Source: Desulfobacter sp.
GTDB taxonomy: Bacteria; Desulfobacterota; Desulfobacteria; Desulfobacterales; Desulfobacteraceae
NCBI GenBank assembly: GCA_028768545.1
Contig: CP054838.1
Span: 1,853,501 to 1,917,500 of the forward strand
Direction: 5' to 3'
DNA: 64,000 nucleotides
Below the pieces are notes generated by a model. That model made no database searches, was not told where the DNA came from, and was given only the letters and a program-made list of their open reading frames with translations. Below are positions 20,043 to 29,479 of this stretch, piece by piece (within the stretch, counting starts at the first letter, position 1; each line of letters starts with the position of its first letter). Made by a program: the position numbers and the translations under genes.

Positions 20043-21083
20043 ATGGAGAGAGTATTGAAACCCGTGTGGGGCTTTTCGGCCCTGATGGTAATTGCCGTCA
20101 GTTTTTTTGTCCAAGGGACCTTAAACGCGGAACCCACCCGCTGGCAAAAGGTCCGGTCCGAATCTTTTGCAAAACTTGGGGATATTCCTAAGGTCGATCT
20201 ATTCACCCGCATCGGCGCCATCATCATTACTGAGGCAAACCCTTTCTGGGTGACCGTAAAAGAGGGATATTTGGCTGCCGGAAAGGAATTGGGCATTCAA
20301 ATGGACGTTCAGGCAGCCCCCCAGGAAAACAGTATTGCCGCTCAATTGAACATCCTTGAAAATATGGTTGCAAAAAATTATAGCGCCATTGTGGCCCATA
20401 GCATCACCCGGCACAACCTTATTCCGGGCCTTGTAAAGGCCAATGAAAAGGAAATTGCCACCATTACCGACAGCATCCGGGTGGACATGAAGGCCGCCCG
20501 GGACGCCGGCGCCGATCCTTTTGATATTGCGCTGGTGGACTTTTTTGCCCAGGGAACCATTGGGGGAACCTATATTGTAGAAGCGCTTAAACGTCAGGGC
20601 GGCGGAAAGGTGGCCATCATCGAAGGCCTTCCCGGTGCCCCCCAGTCCCAAGCAAGAAAAAACGGGGCAAAAAAAGTCTTTGACCAGGATCCTTCCGTTT
20701 CCCTGGTCTCTGTGCAACCTGGAAATTGGAACCGCCAGAAGGCCTATGATATCACCACAAATCTGCTCCAGGCCCACCCGGATCTCAAGGGCATCATGTG
20801 TGCCAATGACGTGATGGCCCTGGCCGCAGTGGCAGCCATTGAAGAAAAGGGCAAAAAAGGAGAGGTCATGGTTGTGGGCATTGATTTCATTGCCCAGGCC
20901 AAGGATGCCATCCTCGACGGCAGCCTGGCAGGATCGGTGGCCCAAACCCCTTTTATCATAGGAGAGCTCTGCTCCCGGGCGGCGGTAAAGGCTGCTGCCG
21001 GTGAGACCATTCCCAAAGAACTTTATATTCCCCCTGTATTGGTGACAGGAGAGAACGTCAATGAATTTGCTGACTGGAAATAA
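20043..21083 (+). CDS. Periplasmic sugar/nucleoside-type substrate-binding protein 1
   Basis: A 346-residue type I periplasmic binding protein (RbsB-like). There is a signal peptide in the first ~30 residues (hydrophobic core ALMVIAVSFFVQG, cleavage near LNAEP). Two Rossmann-like lobes follow: RIGAIIITEANPFWVTVKEGY, ILENMVAKNYSAIV, GGKVAIIEGLPGAPQS, HPDLKGIMCANDVMALAA and VVGIDFIAQAKDAI. It captures substrate for the adjacent ABC importer. It follows the permease by 20 bp with AAGGAG, and the next gene is a close but broken paralogue. The ligand is unknown; the ADP-ribosylglycohydrolase-fold enzyme and PfkB kinase downstream suggest a ribosyl compound. Confidence 0.88.
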   Translation: MERVLKPVWGFSALMVIAVSFFVQGTLNAEPTRWQKVRSESFAKLGDIPKVDLFTRIGAIIITEANPFWVTVKEGYLAAGKELGIQMDVQAAPQENSIAAQLNILENMVAKNYSAIVAHSITRHNLIPGLVKANEKEIATITDSIRVDMKAARDAGADPFDIALVDFFAQGTIGGTYIVEALKRQGGGKVAIIEGLPGAPQSQARKNGAKKVFDQDPSVSLVSVQPGNWNRQKAYDITTNLLQAHPDLKGIMCANDVMALAAVAAIEEKGKKGEVMVVGIDFIAQAKDAILDGSLAGSVAQTPFIIGELCSRAAVKAAAGETIPKELYIPPVLVTGENVNEFADWK

Positions 21084-21099
21084 AAAAATAGGAGAAAAA

Positions 21100-22137
21100 A
21101 TGACTCGTAAATCCCTTGTTAAATTAATACTGCCTTTTATTCTGATTGGCCTTTTTCTGGTGACAGCCAGTCAACCGGCCGCCGCTGAACCCTCTTTGTT
21201 TGAAAAATCCCGGGCCCAGGCCTTTGCCATGCTCGGAGAGGTTCCAAAACCTCTTCCCGGATTTCGCATGGGCGCTGTGCTCATCACCTTGTCCAACCCC
21301 TATTGGGTTTCCATGAAAGAGGGGTATGAAAATGCCGCCAGGCAGTTTGGTATCACCCTTGACATCCAGGCGGCGCCCCAGGAAAACAGCACCACTGCCC
21401 AGTTGGACATCTTAGAAAATATGGTGGCCAAGGATTATAATGCCATTGGTGTTCATACGATCACGGCCCACAACCTGATTCCGGGCCTGGCCAAAGCCCA
21501 AAAAAAAGGGATCATCACCGTGGCCAGCAAGCGGGTGGATTTAAAGGCGGCCAAGTAAGCCGGGGCCAGTCCCATTGCTTTGTCATTGGTGGATTATTTT
21601 GCCTAGGGCAAAGCCGGGGCCACCTATATTGCCCGGGAACTTGCGAAAAAGGGCGGCGGTAAAGTGGCCATCATCGAGGGACTGCCGGCGGCTCCCCAGT
21701 CTTGGGGAAGAAAAAACGGGGCCCGGGAGGGATTCAAGACCGAACCCTCTGTTGAAATTGTTTCAGAGCAGCCGGGAAATTGGAATCGGAACAAGGCATA
21801 TGACATAACCATGGGGCTGCTCCAGGCCCACCCGGATCTCAAGGGCATTATGTGTGCCAATGATGTGATGGCGCTGGCAGCCCTGGAAGCCATTGACAGC
21901 GCCGGAAAAACAGGTCAGGTCCTGGTCGGAGGGATTGACATGATTGATCAGGCCAGACAAGCCATTGCCCAGGGGAGGCTGGCCTGTTCCGTGGCCTTTA
22001 GTCCCTATGTCATCGGTGAAATTGTCACCCGCACCGCCATTGCCGCTTCCATGGGACAAAAAATTCCAAAAAATCTGCGGGTGATCAATGTTCTGGCAAA
22101 CAAAGAGAATATTCACCTGCTCAAAGACTGGAAATAA
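21100..22137 (+). pseudogene. Periplasmic substrate-binding protein 2, interrupted by two in-frame stop codons
   Basis: This is a paralogue of binding protein 1. ATG 21100 with GGAG 6 bases upstream starts a protein with a clear signal peptide (LILPFILIGLFLVTAS, AAAEP). The frame hits TAA at 21556-21558 and TAG at 21604-21606, yet the same frame continues to 22137 with all downstream motifs (GGGKVAIIEGLPAAPQS, HPDLKGIMCANDVMALAA, GGIDMIDQARQAI). In protein 1 the aligned sequences are KAARDAG and FFAQGT, so the TAG is most simply CAG to TAG. Two nonsense changes with no frameshift point to genuine loss of a redundant duplicate. Confidence 0.87.
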
Positions 22138-22142
22138 AGCCA

Positions 22143-22903
22143 ATGGCTCTTGCATTCTCCCAGCCAATGGTCCATATGACAGATACCCAAAAGCGATTTG
22201 GCCCAAAAATAGCTCTGGACCGGGCCGAATTGTCCTTGTATCAGGGCGAAATTCTCGGTTTGGTAGGGGATAACGGGGCCGGTAAATCCACCTTGCTCAA
22301 AGTCTTGTCAGGCGGTTTAAAAAAAGACGCAGGGACTATTTTTATCCAAGGTCAAAAAGCAGACATTGATTCCCCCATTCAGTCAAGAAACTTGGGCATT
22401 GAAATGGTTTACCAGGATTTTTCGCTCTGTGAAAACCTGACGGTCTGGGAAAATGTGTTCCTGGGGCGATGTAAAACCCGCCCCCTTTTTAAATCAATTC
22501 TGCCGGTTCTTGATAAGCATAAAATGGTTAAAAAACCATTGAGGTTTTAAAAACCTTTGGAATCAAGCTGTCTGACGTGAATGGTCCGGTTCGCAATCTT
22601 TCCGGTGGTGAACGGCAGGCCGTGGTCATCTGCTGCTGCCTGCTGTTTCATCCAAAGATTGTGCTCTTAGATGAACCCACCGCCAGCATGGCGCTCTGGG
22701 AACAAGAAAAAATTTTAGACCTGATCTGCACCCTTAAAGCCCGGGGATGCGCCATCATTATGGTGATCCACAATCTGCCCGAGTTATTTAAGGTGGCTGA
22801 CAGGGTTCTGGTATTGAAAAATGGCCGGGATATCTGGCAGGGGTCTTTGGAAAATCTGACGCCGGATGATCTGGCCCAAATGATGTTCTTGGGAAAAGCA
22901 TAA
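22143..22903 (+). pseudogene. Ribose-type ABC transporter ATPase (single-domain), split by an A6 frameshift
   Basis: The first part (22143-22550) has Walker A GDNGAGKSTLLKVLSGG and the Q-loop YQDFSLCENLTVWENVFLG. The frame is lost after the A6 run 22530-22535. With A7 it reads KMVKKTIEVLKTFGIKLSDVNGPVRNLSGGERQAV and joins the second part, which carries the signature LSGGERQ, Walker B IVLLDEPTASMAL and the H-loop MVIHN. The repaired protein is about 253 residues: one nucleotide-binding domain, half the size of RbsA, as in the small FrcA/YphE-like ATPases. In Walker B the residues after DEP are TASMAL where family members usually have TAALGV. It starts 5 bp after binding protein 2. Confidence 0.83.
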
Positions 22904-22913
22904 AAAGGAAATT

Positions 22914-23972
22914 ATGGAAAAGAATCTGTATAAGAAGATCCTTGGCTGTCTAAGCATGGTGGCCATTGGAGATGCCTTGGGCATGCCCTGCCATGACATG
23001 ACCACTGACCAAATCCTTGAAAGATTCAAGGGACCGGTAAAAACCTTTTACCCTCCCTTTGATGATACACGGGTTCATTCAACCCTTGGTGCGGGCAGCA
23101 TTACCGATGACACCCTGCTGACTCTGGCGTTGGCCGACGCCTATATTCAAAACAAGGGTGAGATTACCCTGTCCTCAATTTGCACCTGTTTTTTAAAAAC
23201 CTATCAACAGGCCGTTGATGCCGGATGCAAAACCATGTTCGGTCCTAGTACCCGGCGTGCCATGGACCTGGTGGCTGCCGGCAAGGATCCGGTGAAAGAA
23301 GGCCTGGCTCAAAACCATCCCACAGCAGGTGCGTCCAACGGGGCGGCCATGAAAATTTCCCCGGTGGGGTTGGTTCATCCGGGGGATCTGGATGCCGCCA
23401 TTGAAGATGCGGTGATGGTCTGCCTTCCCTCCCATTGCACCCAGACGGCCATTGCGTCTGCCGCTGCCATGGCCGCCGGTGTGGCCCAAGCCCTGTCTGA
23501 TGAGGCAGATGTTTTTAGCGTTGTCCAGGCAGCCTTGTACGGTGCCCGCAGGGGGGAAACCTTGGGTATAAAAAGGGCAAGAACCGTTCCCCTGACTTGT
23601 GTGGCAGACCGAATTGAGCTTGCGGTTTCACTGGCCGTAAAAGCCCGTGATCTGGAAGAGGCCAATCGTCTGTTTGCCAGTATTATCGGTACCGGGCTGT
23701 CGGCCTATGAATCCATCCCCACGGCATTGGGGATTTTTGTGGCTGCCGCCGGGGATCCGTGCCAATGTGTTATTGGCGGGGCAAATGTCGGATATGATAC
23801 CGATACCATCGCCTCCATGGCAGGCGCCCTTGCCGGTGCGTTAAACGGATTTGACAAGGTGCCTGAAACGCTGTTCCAGGGGGTGGTCAAGGCAAATGAT
23901 CTTTGTCTTGAACAAACCGCCCGTGGATTGGAGCAGATTGCCCTGGAAAACCTTAGAAAAAATGAGCATTGA
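22914..23972 (+). CDS. ADP-ribosylglycohydrolase-fold hydrolase (ARH/DraG/YegU family)
   Basis: A 352-residue protein with the binuclear-metal motifs of the family: GDALGMP near residue 20, SITDDTLLTLALA near residue 62, and the C-terminal YDTDTIASMAGALAGALNG around residue 290. Members cleave N- or O-glycosidic bonds to ADP-ribose or smaller ribosyl groups. It starts 10 bp after the ABC ATPase gene and its end overlaps the PfkB kinase gene, so it clearly belongs to this operon. The adjacent hydrolase-kinase pair resembles E. coli yegU-yegV, which sit beside the nucleoside transporter gene yegT. I therefore infer hydrolysis of an imported nucleoside-like compound rather than removal of ADP-ribose from proteins. 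Confidence 0.88.
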   Translation: MEKNLYKKILGCLSMVAIGDALGMPCHDMTTDQILERFKGPVKTFYPPFDDTRVHSTLGAGSITDDTLLTLALADAYIQNKGEITLSSICTCFLKTYQQAVDAGCKTMFGPSTRRAMDLVAAGKDPVKEGLAQNHPTAGASNGAAMKISPVGLVHPGDLDAAIEDAVMVCLPSHCTQTAIASAAAMAAGVAQALSDEADVFSVVQAALYGARRGETLGIKRARTVPLTCVADRIELAVSLAVKARDLEEANRLFASIIGTGLSAYESIPTALGIFVAAAGDPCQCVIGGANVGYDTDTIASMAGALAGALNGFDKVPETLFQGVVKANDLCLEQTARGLEQIALENLRKNEH

Positions 23973-24906
23973 TGTATTGGGGCTGGGCGCCATTGCCATG
24001 GATATCCTCCTGAATTGCCAAGGCTTGCCAGAAGAAGACGGCTACGCCATCATTGACAAAGAAGCTGCCACGCCAGGAGGAAGCTGTGCCAATGTTATAA
24101 CGGCATTGGCAGGGCTGGGAACCCAGACAGGGTTTGTGGCCCGTCTGGGAGAAGATGATGCAGGAAGGGTGCTTGAAGCGGATTTAAAAGCCCATGGGGT
24201 TTCCACACGATATGTCTCCGTCAAAAAAAAGGGCGTTTCCATGCATTCATACGTGGCCGTGGGAAAAAACGGTTCTAAGATCATCTTCTGCAATATGGGC
24301 GACAGTCTTTTGTCTCTGGACGAACAAGACGTCCATGAATCAATGCTTGACGGGGTCAGCTGTTTTTATACGGCATTGCAGCCGGCAAGACCTGCATTGA
24401 AGCTTGCGCGACTTTGCCGGAAAAAAGGGATCCCTGTGATTTGCAACCTTCAGGTGGAGCCCCAATTTTTAAACCGTTGCGGGGGGCATGCCTCTCTTGT
24501 TGACGAGATGCTGTCTTTGTGCAGTCTTTTGATCACATTTAAAAATGGGGTGATTCTTTATACCGGTCAAAAACAGATCCCCATGGCAGCCAGACAATTG
24601 TATGAAAAATACCGTCCGAACATGGGCGTGATCGTCACCCTGGGAAAAGACGGGGCCGTGTGGGTGGATAAACAAAAGACCTTAAGCCTCCCCTCTTTTC
24701 ATGTTTCTGCAATCGATACCACCGGGGCCGGGGATGCATTTATCGGCGGTATGATCCATGCCGTTTTATTTGAAAAATTTGACCAGGCGTCTGCCATGAG
24801 ATTTGCCAGTGCCTGTGCTGCACTGAAATGCACCCAGCCAGGGCCGCGGTTAAAGGCGTCAAAACAGGATATTTTAAATTTTATGGGGCAAAATGAAATC
24901 ATATAA
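23962..24906 (+). CDS. PfkB-family carbohydrate/nucleoside kinase
   Basis: The ATG at 23962, which overlaps the end of the hydrolase gene by 11 bp, gives a 314-residue protein. It has the N-terminal PfkB pattern GLGAIAMDILL, the substrate motif GGSCANVITALAGLG and the C-terminal signature DTTGAGDAFIGG with the catalytic Asp. Family members phosphorylate ribose, fructose derivatives, adenosine or pseudouridine. Given the upstream glycohydrolase, phosphorylation of a released ribose-like sugar or of the nucleoside itself is expected. The stop overlaps the start of the next gene (ATG 24893), so translation is coupled on both sides. Confidence 0.9.
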   Translation: MSIDVLGLGAIAMDILLNCQGLPEEDGYAIIDKEAATPGGSCANVITALAGLGTQTGFVARLGEDDAGRVLEADLKAHGVSTRYVSVKKKGVSMHSYVAVGKNGSKIIFCNMGDSLLSLDEQDVHESMLDGVSCFYTALQPARPALKLARLCRKKGIPVICNLQVEPQFLNRCGGHASLVDEMLSLCSLLITFKNGVILYTGQKQIPMAARQLYEKYRPNMGVIVTLGKDGAVWVDKQKTLSLPSFHVSAIDTTGAGDAFIGGMIHAVLFEKFDQASAMRFASACAALKCTQPGPRLKASKQDILNFMGQNEII

Positions 24907-25774
24907 GCTTGGGATTCTTTTTGGACAAAGAGCCAATTCATTCTGGCTGAAAATGAAACAGGCATATGAAACCGCAGCACCAAAATATTCGGTTGACCCT
25001 ATTTTTGCCTGGCCTGTCCCGGGCAGGGAAGAAAAAACACAACTCGTTGAATTGTTTAAACTGCTGGATGCTGATTTGGACGCCGTGATTGTGAATCCTT
25101 TGGACCGATTTAATCTGATTCCGGGAATCCTGGAAGCGGCGGGCAAACAGATACCGATTTTTGATGTGGGTGCCAAGGCAGATGCCAAGGCTGTAAGATC
25201 GGCACACCCCTTTTATGTCCCTGTGAAAACCGTTGATTTTTATCAGCAAGGAATTCTTGGGGCCGATTATATCATCCAGCGCCTCACTTCCATGGGCGGC
25301 GGCAAGGTGGCCATTCTTGAAGGATCTGAAAATTCCACCCAATCCATTGAACGGTGCAGGGGGGCTGTTGACCGATTTGCACGAGTTTCCCAAATCAGTA
25401 TCGCTGGCAGGGTGGCGGCAGATTTTGACATGGACAAGGCAAGAAAGGCCTCTGCTGATATTCTTTGTTCACATCCGGATCTGGCGGCCATTTTTTGTGC
25501 AAATGATTATATGGCCCTGGGGGCTGCCCAAACCGTTGACACCTGGGGAGGGGCCAACCCGGTTATCATTGTGGGGGTTGATTTGATCGACGAGGCCAGA
25601 CAGGCGATTTTGGCCGGTAAAATGGCTGCCAGCGTTGCATTTTCCGTGTCAGAGGTTGCCACCCTTCTTCTGAGGGCTGCAATTCAAGGGATTCAGGGGC
25701 AAATGACCCCTCCTGCGGGCTATGCCATTGTCAGCCACCTGATAGATAAACACAATAAGACGCTGGGCGAATGA
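24893..25774 (+). CDS. Periplasmic-binding-protein-like protein without a signal peptide
   Basis: A 293-residue type I periplasmic-binding-protein fold, distantly related to binding proteins 1 and 2: KLGILFGQRANSFWLKMKQAY, GGGKVAILEGSENSTQS, HPDLAAIFCANDYMALGAA and VVGVDLIDEARQAI. Unlike them it begins directly at the first strand (MKSYKLGILF), and the ATG overlaps the kinase gene, leaving no room for a secretion signal. It should therefore be cytoplasmic, possibly a ligand sensor or carrier, but it has no DNA-binding domain as a LacI-type regulator would. The alternative, that its start lies upstream in another frame, is unlikely because of the coupled ATG. Confidence 0.8.
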   Translation: MKSYKLGILFGQRANSFWLKMKQAYETAAPKYSVDPIFAWPVPGREEKTQLVELFKLLDADLDAVIVNPLDRFNLIPGILEAAGKQIPIFDVGAKADAKAVRSAHPFYVPVKTVDFYQQGILGADYIIQRLTSMGGGKVAILEGSENSTQSIERCRGAVDRFARVSQISIAGRVAADFDMDKARKASADILCSHPDLAAIFCANDYMALGAAQTVDTWGGANPVIIVGVDLIDEARQAILAGKMAASVAFSVSEVATLLLRAAIQGIQGQMTPPAGYAIVSHLIDKHNKTLGE

Positions 25775-25878
25775 GTTTGATCCTCCTGGATATTCCAATG
25801 ACACAGCGCCATTTTTGATCTTAGAAAAAATACGGTGAGGCAATACAGAAACTTTACAAAAAAAAGGGGAATCAAATC

Positions 25879-27033
25879 ATGGGGATTGAACCATTAATGA
25901 ATGACGGGTTTGACGGGGAACCTGCCAAAAGAGTTTTGGCCTACATGGAGGACCATAAGAAAAAAGGGCACCCCATTGTGGGTATTTATTGCGGCTATGC
26001 CCCCATTGAGCTGATTTATGCCATGGGCATCGTTCCCACCGTCTTATGCGCTTTTTCCAAGGGGCCGATTCCCAGTGCAGAGGCCATCCTTCCTGCCAAT
26101 CTCTGCCCCCTTATTAAATCCAGTTATGGCTTTATCCTGGAGGGTACCTGTCCCTTTTTTTCCCTGTCCCAGGCCGTGATTGCAGAAACCACCTGTGACG
26201 GGAAAAAGAAAATGTTTGAATTGGCTGCCGAGGTGAAGCCTTTGCACGTCATGGACCTTCCCCAGCTTCCTGATGAAAAGGAAGCCTTGAATAATTGGAC
26301 GGTCATGATTCGCAAACTTCAAGGATTTTTGGAAGATACATTTGAAAAAAAGGTAGACGATCAGCAGATTGAAGCCGCCATTCAAAAGACCAACCTTAAG
26401 AATCGCATGATGAGAAAATTTTATGAGTTTGCCGCCATTCACCCGCCGGTGATAAATTGGCAGGAAATGTATGATGTGGGATTTCTGGCCTTGCCCTCCA
26501 CAGGAGATGAAATGATTCCCATTTTAAAAACCCTGTTGGAGAAATTGGAAAAACGGGTGGAACAAGGGGTGCATTACGGGTCTCAAGATTCTTTTAGGGT
26601 GCTTGTAACAGGCTGTCCTGTCGGCGGTGATGCCCTTAAAATATTTAAGATCATCGAAGCTGCCGGCGGCCTGGTGGTGGCACCGGATGCCTGCACCGGC
26701 ATCAAGGCCTTCATGGGTGAGATTAAAGAAAACACCCTATATCCTGTCCAGGCCATTGCCCAGAGGTATCTTGAGATTCCCTGTGCCTGTATGACCCCCA
26801 ATGATCGCCGGTTGAGTTCCCTTTCAGAAATGATTGAAAAATTTAAGCCGGACGCCGTGGTGGATTTTGTGCTGACGGCCTGTCATTCCTATAATGTGGA
26901 AGCCCATAAGGTCGGTGAGTATGTGGGAAGACAGCATGGCTTGCCCTATTTGAAAATAGAGTCTGATTATTCGGACAATGATGAGGGGCAGATTCGAACA
27001 AAGATTGAAGCCTTGTTTGAAATGCTGGGGTAA
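25879..27033 (+). CDS. Double-cubane-cluster / 2-hydroxyacyl-CoA dehydratase-family protein C
   Basis: A 384-residue intact paralogue of proteins A and B. It has GIYCGYAPIELIYAMG, NLCPLIKSSYGF, GTCPFFSLSQAVIAETTCDGKKKMFE, VTGCPVGGDALK, PDACTGIKAF and IPCACMTPNDRRL, all the cysteines expected for a double-cubane protein. It is closest to protein B in these motifs. It follows binding protein 3 by about 100 bp with its own GGGG-rich ribosome site, and is the last gene of the forward cluster before a convergent operon. Electron delivery presumably comes from the activator at 18388, since none is encoded nearer. Confidence 0.88.
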   Translation: MGIEPLMNDGFDGEPAKRVLAYMEDHKKKGHPIVGIYCGYAPIELIYAMGIVPTVLCAFSKGPIPSAEAILPANLCPLIKSSYGFILEGTCPFFSLSQAVIAETTCDGKKKMFELAAEVKPLHVMDLPQLPDEKEALNNWTVMIRKLQGFLEDTFEKKVDDQQIEAAIQKTNLKNRMMRKFYEFAAIHPPVINWQEMYDVGFLALPSTGDEMIPILKTLLEKLEKRVEQGVHYGSQDSFRVLVTGCPVGGDALKIFKIIEAAGGLVVAPDACTGIKAFMGEIKENTLYPVQAIAQRYLEIPCACMTPNDRRLSSLSEMIEKFKPDAVVDFVLTACHSYNVEAHKVGEYVGRQHGLPYLKIESDYSDNDEGQIRTKIEALFEMLG

Positions 27034-27160
27034 ATATCATTTGCTGAGCCAGAAAAATAGAAGCCGTATGGATTGCTTTGAGCAATTTAAGACGGCCTGA
27101 CAGGCAAAGCCCCAATGTCCGGAAATCCATAAACAGCAGGTTCCCCCCTTTTTATGGGGG

Positions 27161-29458
27161 TTAATCCAACGCTTCCAAAACCTGGTCAAGGACCCGGACA
27201 AACATGGCAGCATCTGCCCGGGTAATGACCATGGGGGGTTTGATCTTGATCACATTTGAAAAAGGCCCGTCTGTTCCAAGGAGTATTCCCTGGTCCCTGA
27301 GGCGGTTCACTACAAAGGCGGCCTCTTTGGCCGCAGGGGCCAGGGTCTCCCTGTCCTTTACCAGCTCAATGCCCATAAAAAGGCCTGCGCCCCTGATATC
27401 CCCGATAAGGGGATGGCGGTCCATGAGAGGCAAAAGCTGGCTCAGCAGAAATTGTCCCACATCCGCTGCATTTTTTTGAAGTGCTTGATTTTCAATGACA
27501 TCCAGAACAGCCATGCCGATGGCGCAGGAGACCGGGTTGTCCCCGAATGTGGCAAAGAACTCCATGCCGTTGGCAAAGGTTTGGGCAATCTTTGCAGTGG
27601 TGACCAGGGCAGACATGGGATGGCCGTTGCCAATGGGCTTGCCCATGACCACGATATCCGGCACCACATCCTGGGCCTCAAAGGCCCAGAAATGGCTGCC
27701 AATTCTGCCGAATCCCGTCTGGACCTCGTCGCAGATGCACAAGCCCCCGGCATTTCTCACATGGGCAAAGGCGGTTTTAAAATAATTTTCAGGCGGGATC
27801 ACCTGGCCTCCACAGGAGAGCAGGGATTCTGTGATAAACCCGGCAATGGGCCGGTCCAATTGCTCAATGATCTTTCCCACCTCATCTCCATAGGCGGTTC
27901 CTGCGGATTTGTCTTTTCTCCTGTACTTTCCTCTGAACCCGTCAGCCACGGGCACCACATGGACCCAGGATTCGGGTCTGCCCTTTCCCCCCTTGTCCAT
28001 GAATTTATAGGGGCTGATATGGATCATGGCCTGGGTATGGCCGTGGTAGGCATTGTCCACCACCAGGAGGTCGGACTGGCCGGTCACTGTTTTGGCCATG
28101 CGCAGGGCAAGTTCATTGGCCTCACTGCCGGAGTTGACAAAAAAACAGGTGTCCAGGGAAGGGGGCAGGGTGGCCGTAAGGCGCTGGGCATACACCATAA
28201 GGCTGTCGTAAAGATAGCGGGTATTGGTATTGAGTTTTGCCATCTGAGCTTGCCCTGCCGCCACCATATGGGGGTGGCAGTGGCCCACATGGCAGACATT
28301 GTTGTACAGGTCCAGGAACGGACGGCCCGAGGCCTCGTGGAGAAATTGTGCTTTTCCTTCAACCATTCTCAAGGGCCGGTCATAGGCAAGGGAGATACAA
28401 GGCCCAATGCAGGATTTTCTTTTTTGTGCAAGTTCATCATGAGTGCATCCCGGATCTGGATAGGGACGGATTTTGGTATGGGCCGCTAAGATGTTTGCCG
28501 CCTCGGCAGGTGAAAATTTTGAATAGTATTCCAGTTTTTCCCAGGCCCTTTTTTCCGAGACAAACCAGGAATCGCGTCCGGGATTGAGTTTTCTGCGCTG
28601 GGCAGAGATAATGACCGAAACCGCCAGGCGGGTGCAGACTAGGGGGAAAATGACTTTGAGTTCATTTTGGCTTAAGGGCCTTTTTTCGTGGTAGGCCTTG
28701 ATGATCTGAGCGCCTGCCCCAAGGGGGTCGGGTTCATCCAGGGTATGGTAGGCCAGTCCAATGGCCAGTTCATTGACCAGGGGGTTGTCCAGGCAGTCCC
28801 CAAAGTCAAGGATGCCTGCCACCCGGGGGCCTAAGATCAGGACATTGTCATCATTGATATCTCCGTGAATGGGTCCCCTGGGCAATTCAGGCAAAAGGGG
28901 CTGAACAATGGCTGAAAATGCCAAAAAGACCTGTTCCAAGATACCTCTGTGATAAGGATCCTGGATCAGTTCTATGGATGCCCTGTGCTGGTCCGCTTTT
29001 TCAAGGTCCCAGGGATGGGTCCGGGCCAGGTCCGGATGGCGAATGTTTGACATGGCATGGGTCATCCGGGCAATGGTGGCACCTAAATTTTTGAGCCGTT
29101 CCTTTGGGGCGGGGGCATCTGTACACCAGGCAGCACCCGATACAAAGCTGAGCAGTCTTGCCCGGATTTCTCTATTGTTAGTGTCCCTGAATTTTGCCTC
29201 GATTTTTTTGTCCAGGGTGGGGATGATCCTGGGCAGGCTCAGTCCAAGATCTGCTTTTATCAGGGATTCCACAGCCAGGTGTTCTATTTCAATCATGCCT
29301 GAACGGGTATCTTCATCGGCCAGTTTGAGCACATAGGCCATGTGTTGATCTGATTCCACAAGATAGTTTTCATTTTCACCGGCAAGCCGGGTGAGTTTTG
29401 CCTTGATTTTGTATTGAACAGCTAAAAGTTCAAGGATTGTACTATGGGGGTGGGTCAT
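27161..29458 (-). CDS. Bifunctional APH-type kinase fused to class III PLP aminotransferase/phospholyase
   Basis: A 765-residue fusion. Residues about 1-330 form an aminoglycoside-phosphotransferase-like kinase (catalytic [10 protein letters not shown] and metal-binding GILDFGDC). Residues about 345-765 form a class III PLP enzyme ([26 protein letters not shown] and the PLP lysine in [10 protein letters not shown]). In mammals the separate proteins hydroxylysine kinase and the AGXT2L phospholyases catalyse phosphorylation and then ammonia/phosphate elimination from 5-hydroxylysine or phosphoethanolamine. The fusion suggests the same two steps on an amino alcohol. It is the last gene of a minus-strand operon; 22 bp separate it from the aldo/keto-reductase-like gene. 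A relic of its C-terminus lies at 15496-15565. Confidence 0.87.
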   Translation of the reverse strand: MTHPHSTILELLAVQYKIKAKLTRLAGENENYLVESDQHMAYVLKLADEDTRSGMIEIEHLAVESLIKADLGLSLPRIIPTLDKKIEAKFRDTNNREIRARLLSFVSGAAWCTDAPAPKERLKNLGATIARMTHAMSNIRHPDLARTHPWDLEKADQHRASIELIQDPYHRGILEQVFLAFSAIVQPLLPELPRGPIHGDINDDNVLILGPRVAGILDFGDCLDNPLVNELAIGLAYHTLDEPDPLGAGAQIIKAYHEKRPLSQNELKVIFPLVCTRLAVSVIISAQRRKLNPGRDSWFVSEKRAWEKLEYYSKFSPAEAANILAAHTKIRPYPDPGCTHDELAQKRKSCIGPCISLAYDRPLRMVEGKAQFLHEASGRPFLDLYNNVCHVGHCHPHMVAAGQAQMAKLNTNTRYLYDSLMVYAQRLTATLPPSLDTCFFVNSGSEANELALRMAKTVTGQSDLLVVDNAYHGHTQAMIHISPYKFMDKGGKGRPESWVHVVPVADGFRGKYRRKDKSAGTAYGDEVGKIIEQLDRPIAGFITESLLSCGGQVIPPENYFKTAFAHVRNAGGLCICDEVQTGFGRIGSHFWAFEAQDVVPDIVVMGKPIGNGHPMSALVTTAKIAQTFANGMEFFATFGDNPVSCAIGMAVLDVIENQALQKNAADVGQFLLSQLLPLMDRHPLIGDIRGAGLFMGIELVKDRETLAPAAKEAAFVVNRLRDQGILLGTDGPFSNVIKIKPPMVITRADAAMFVRVLDQVLEALD

Positions 29459-29479
29459 GTCAGGTGCCTTGCTTTGGGG

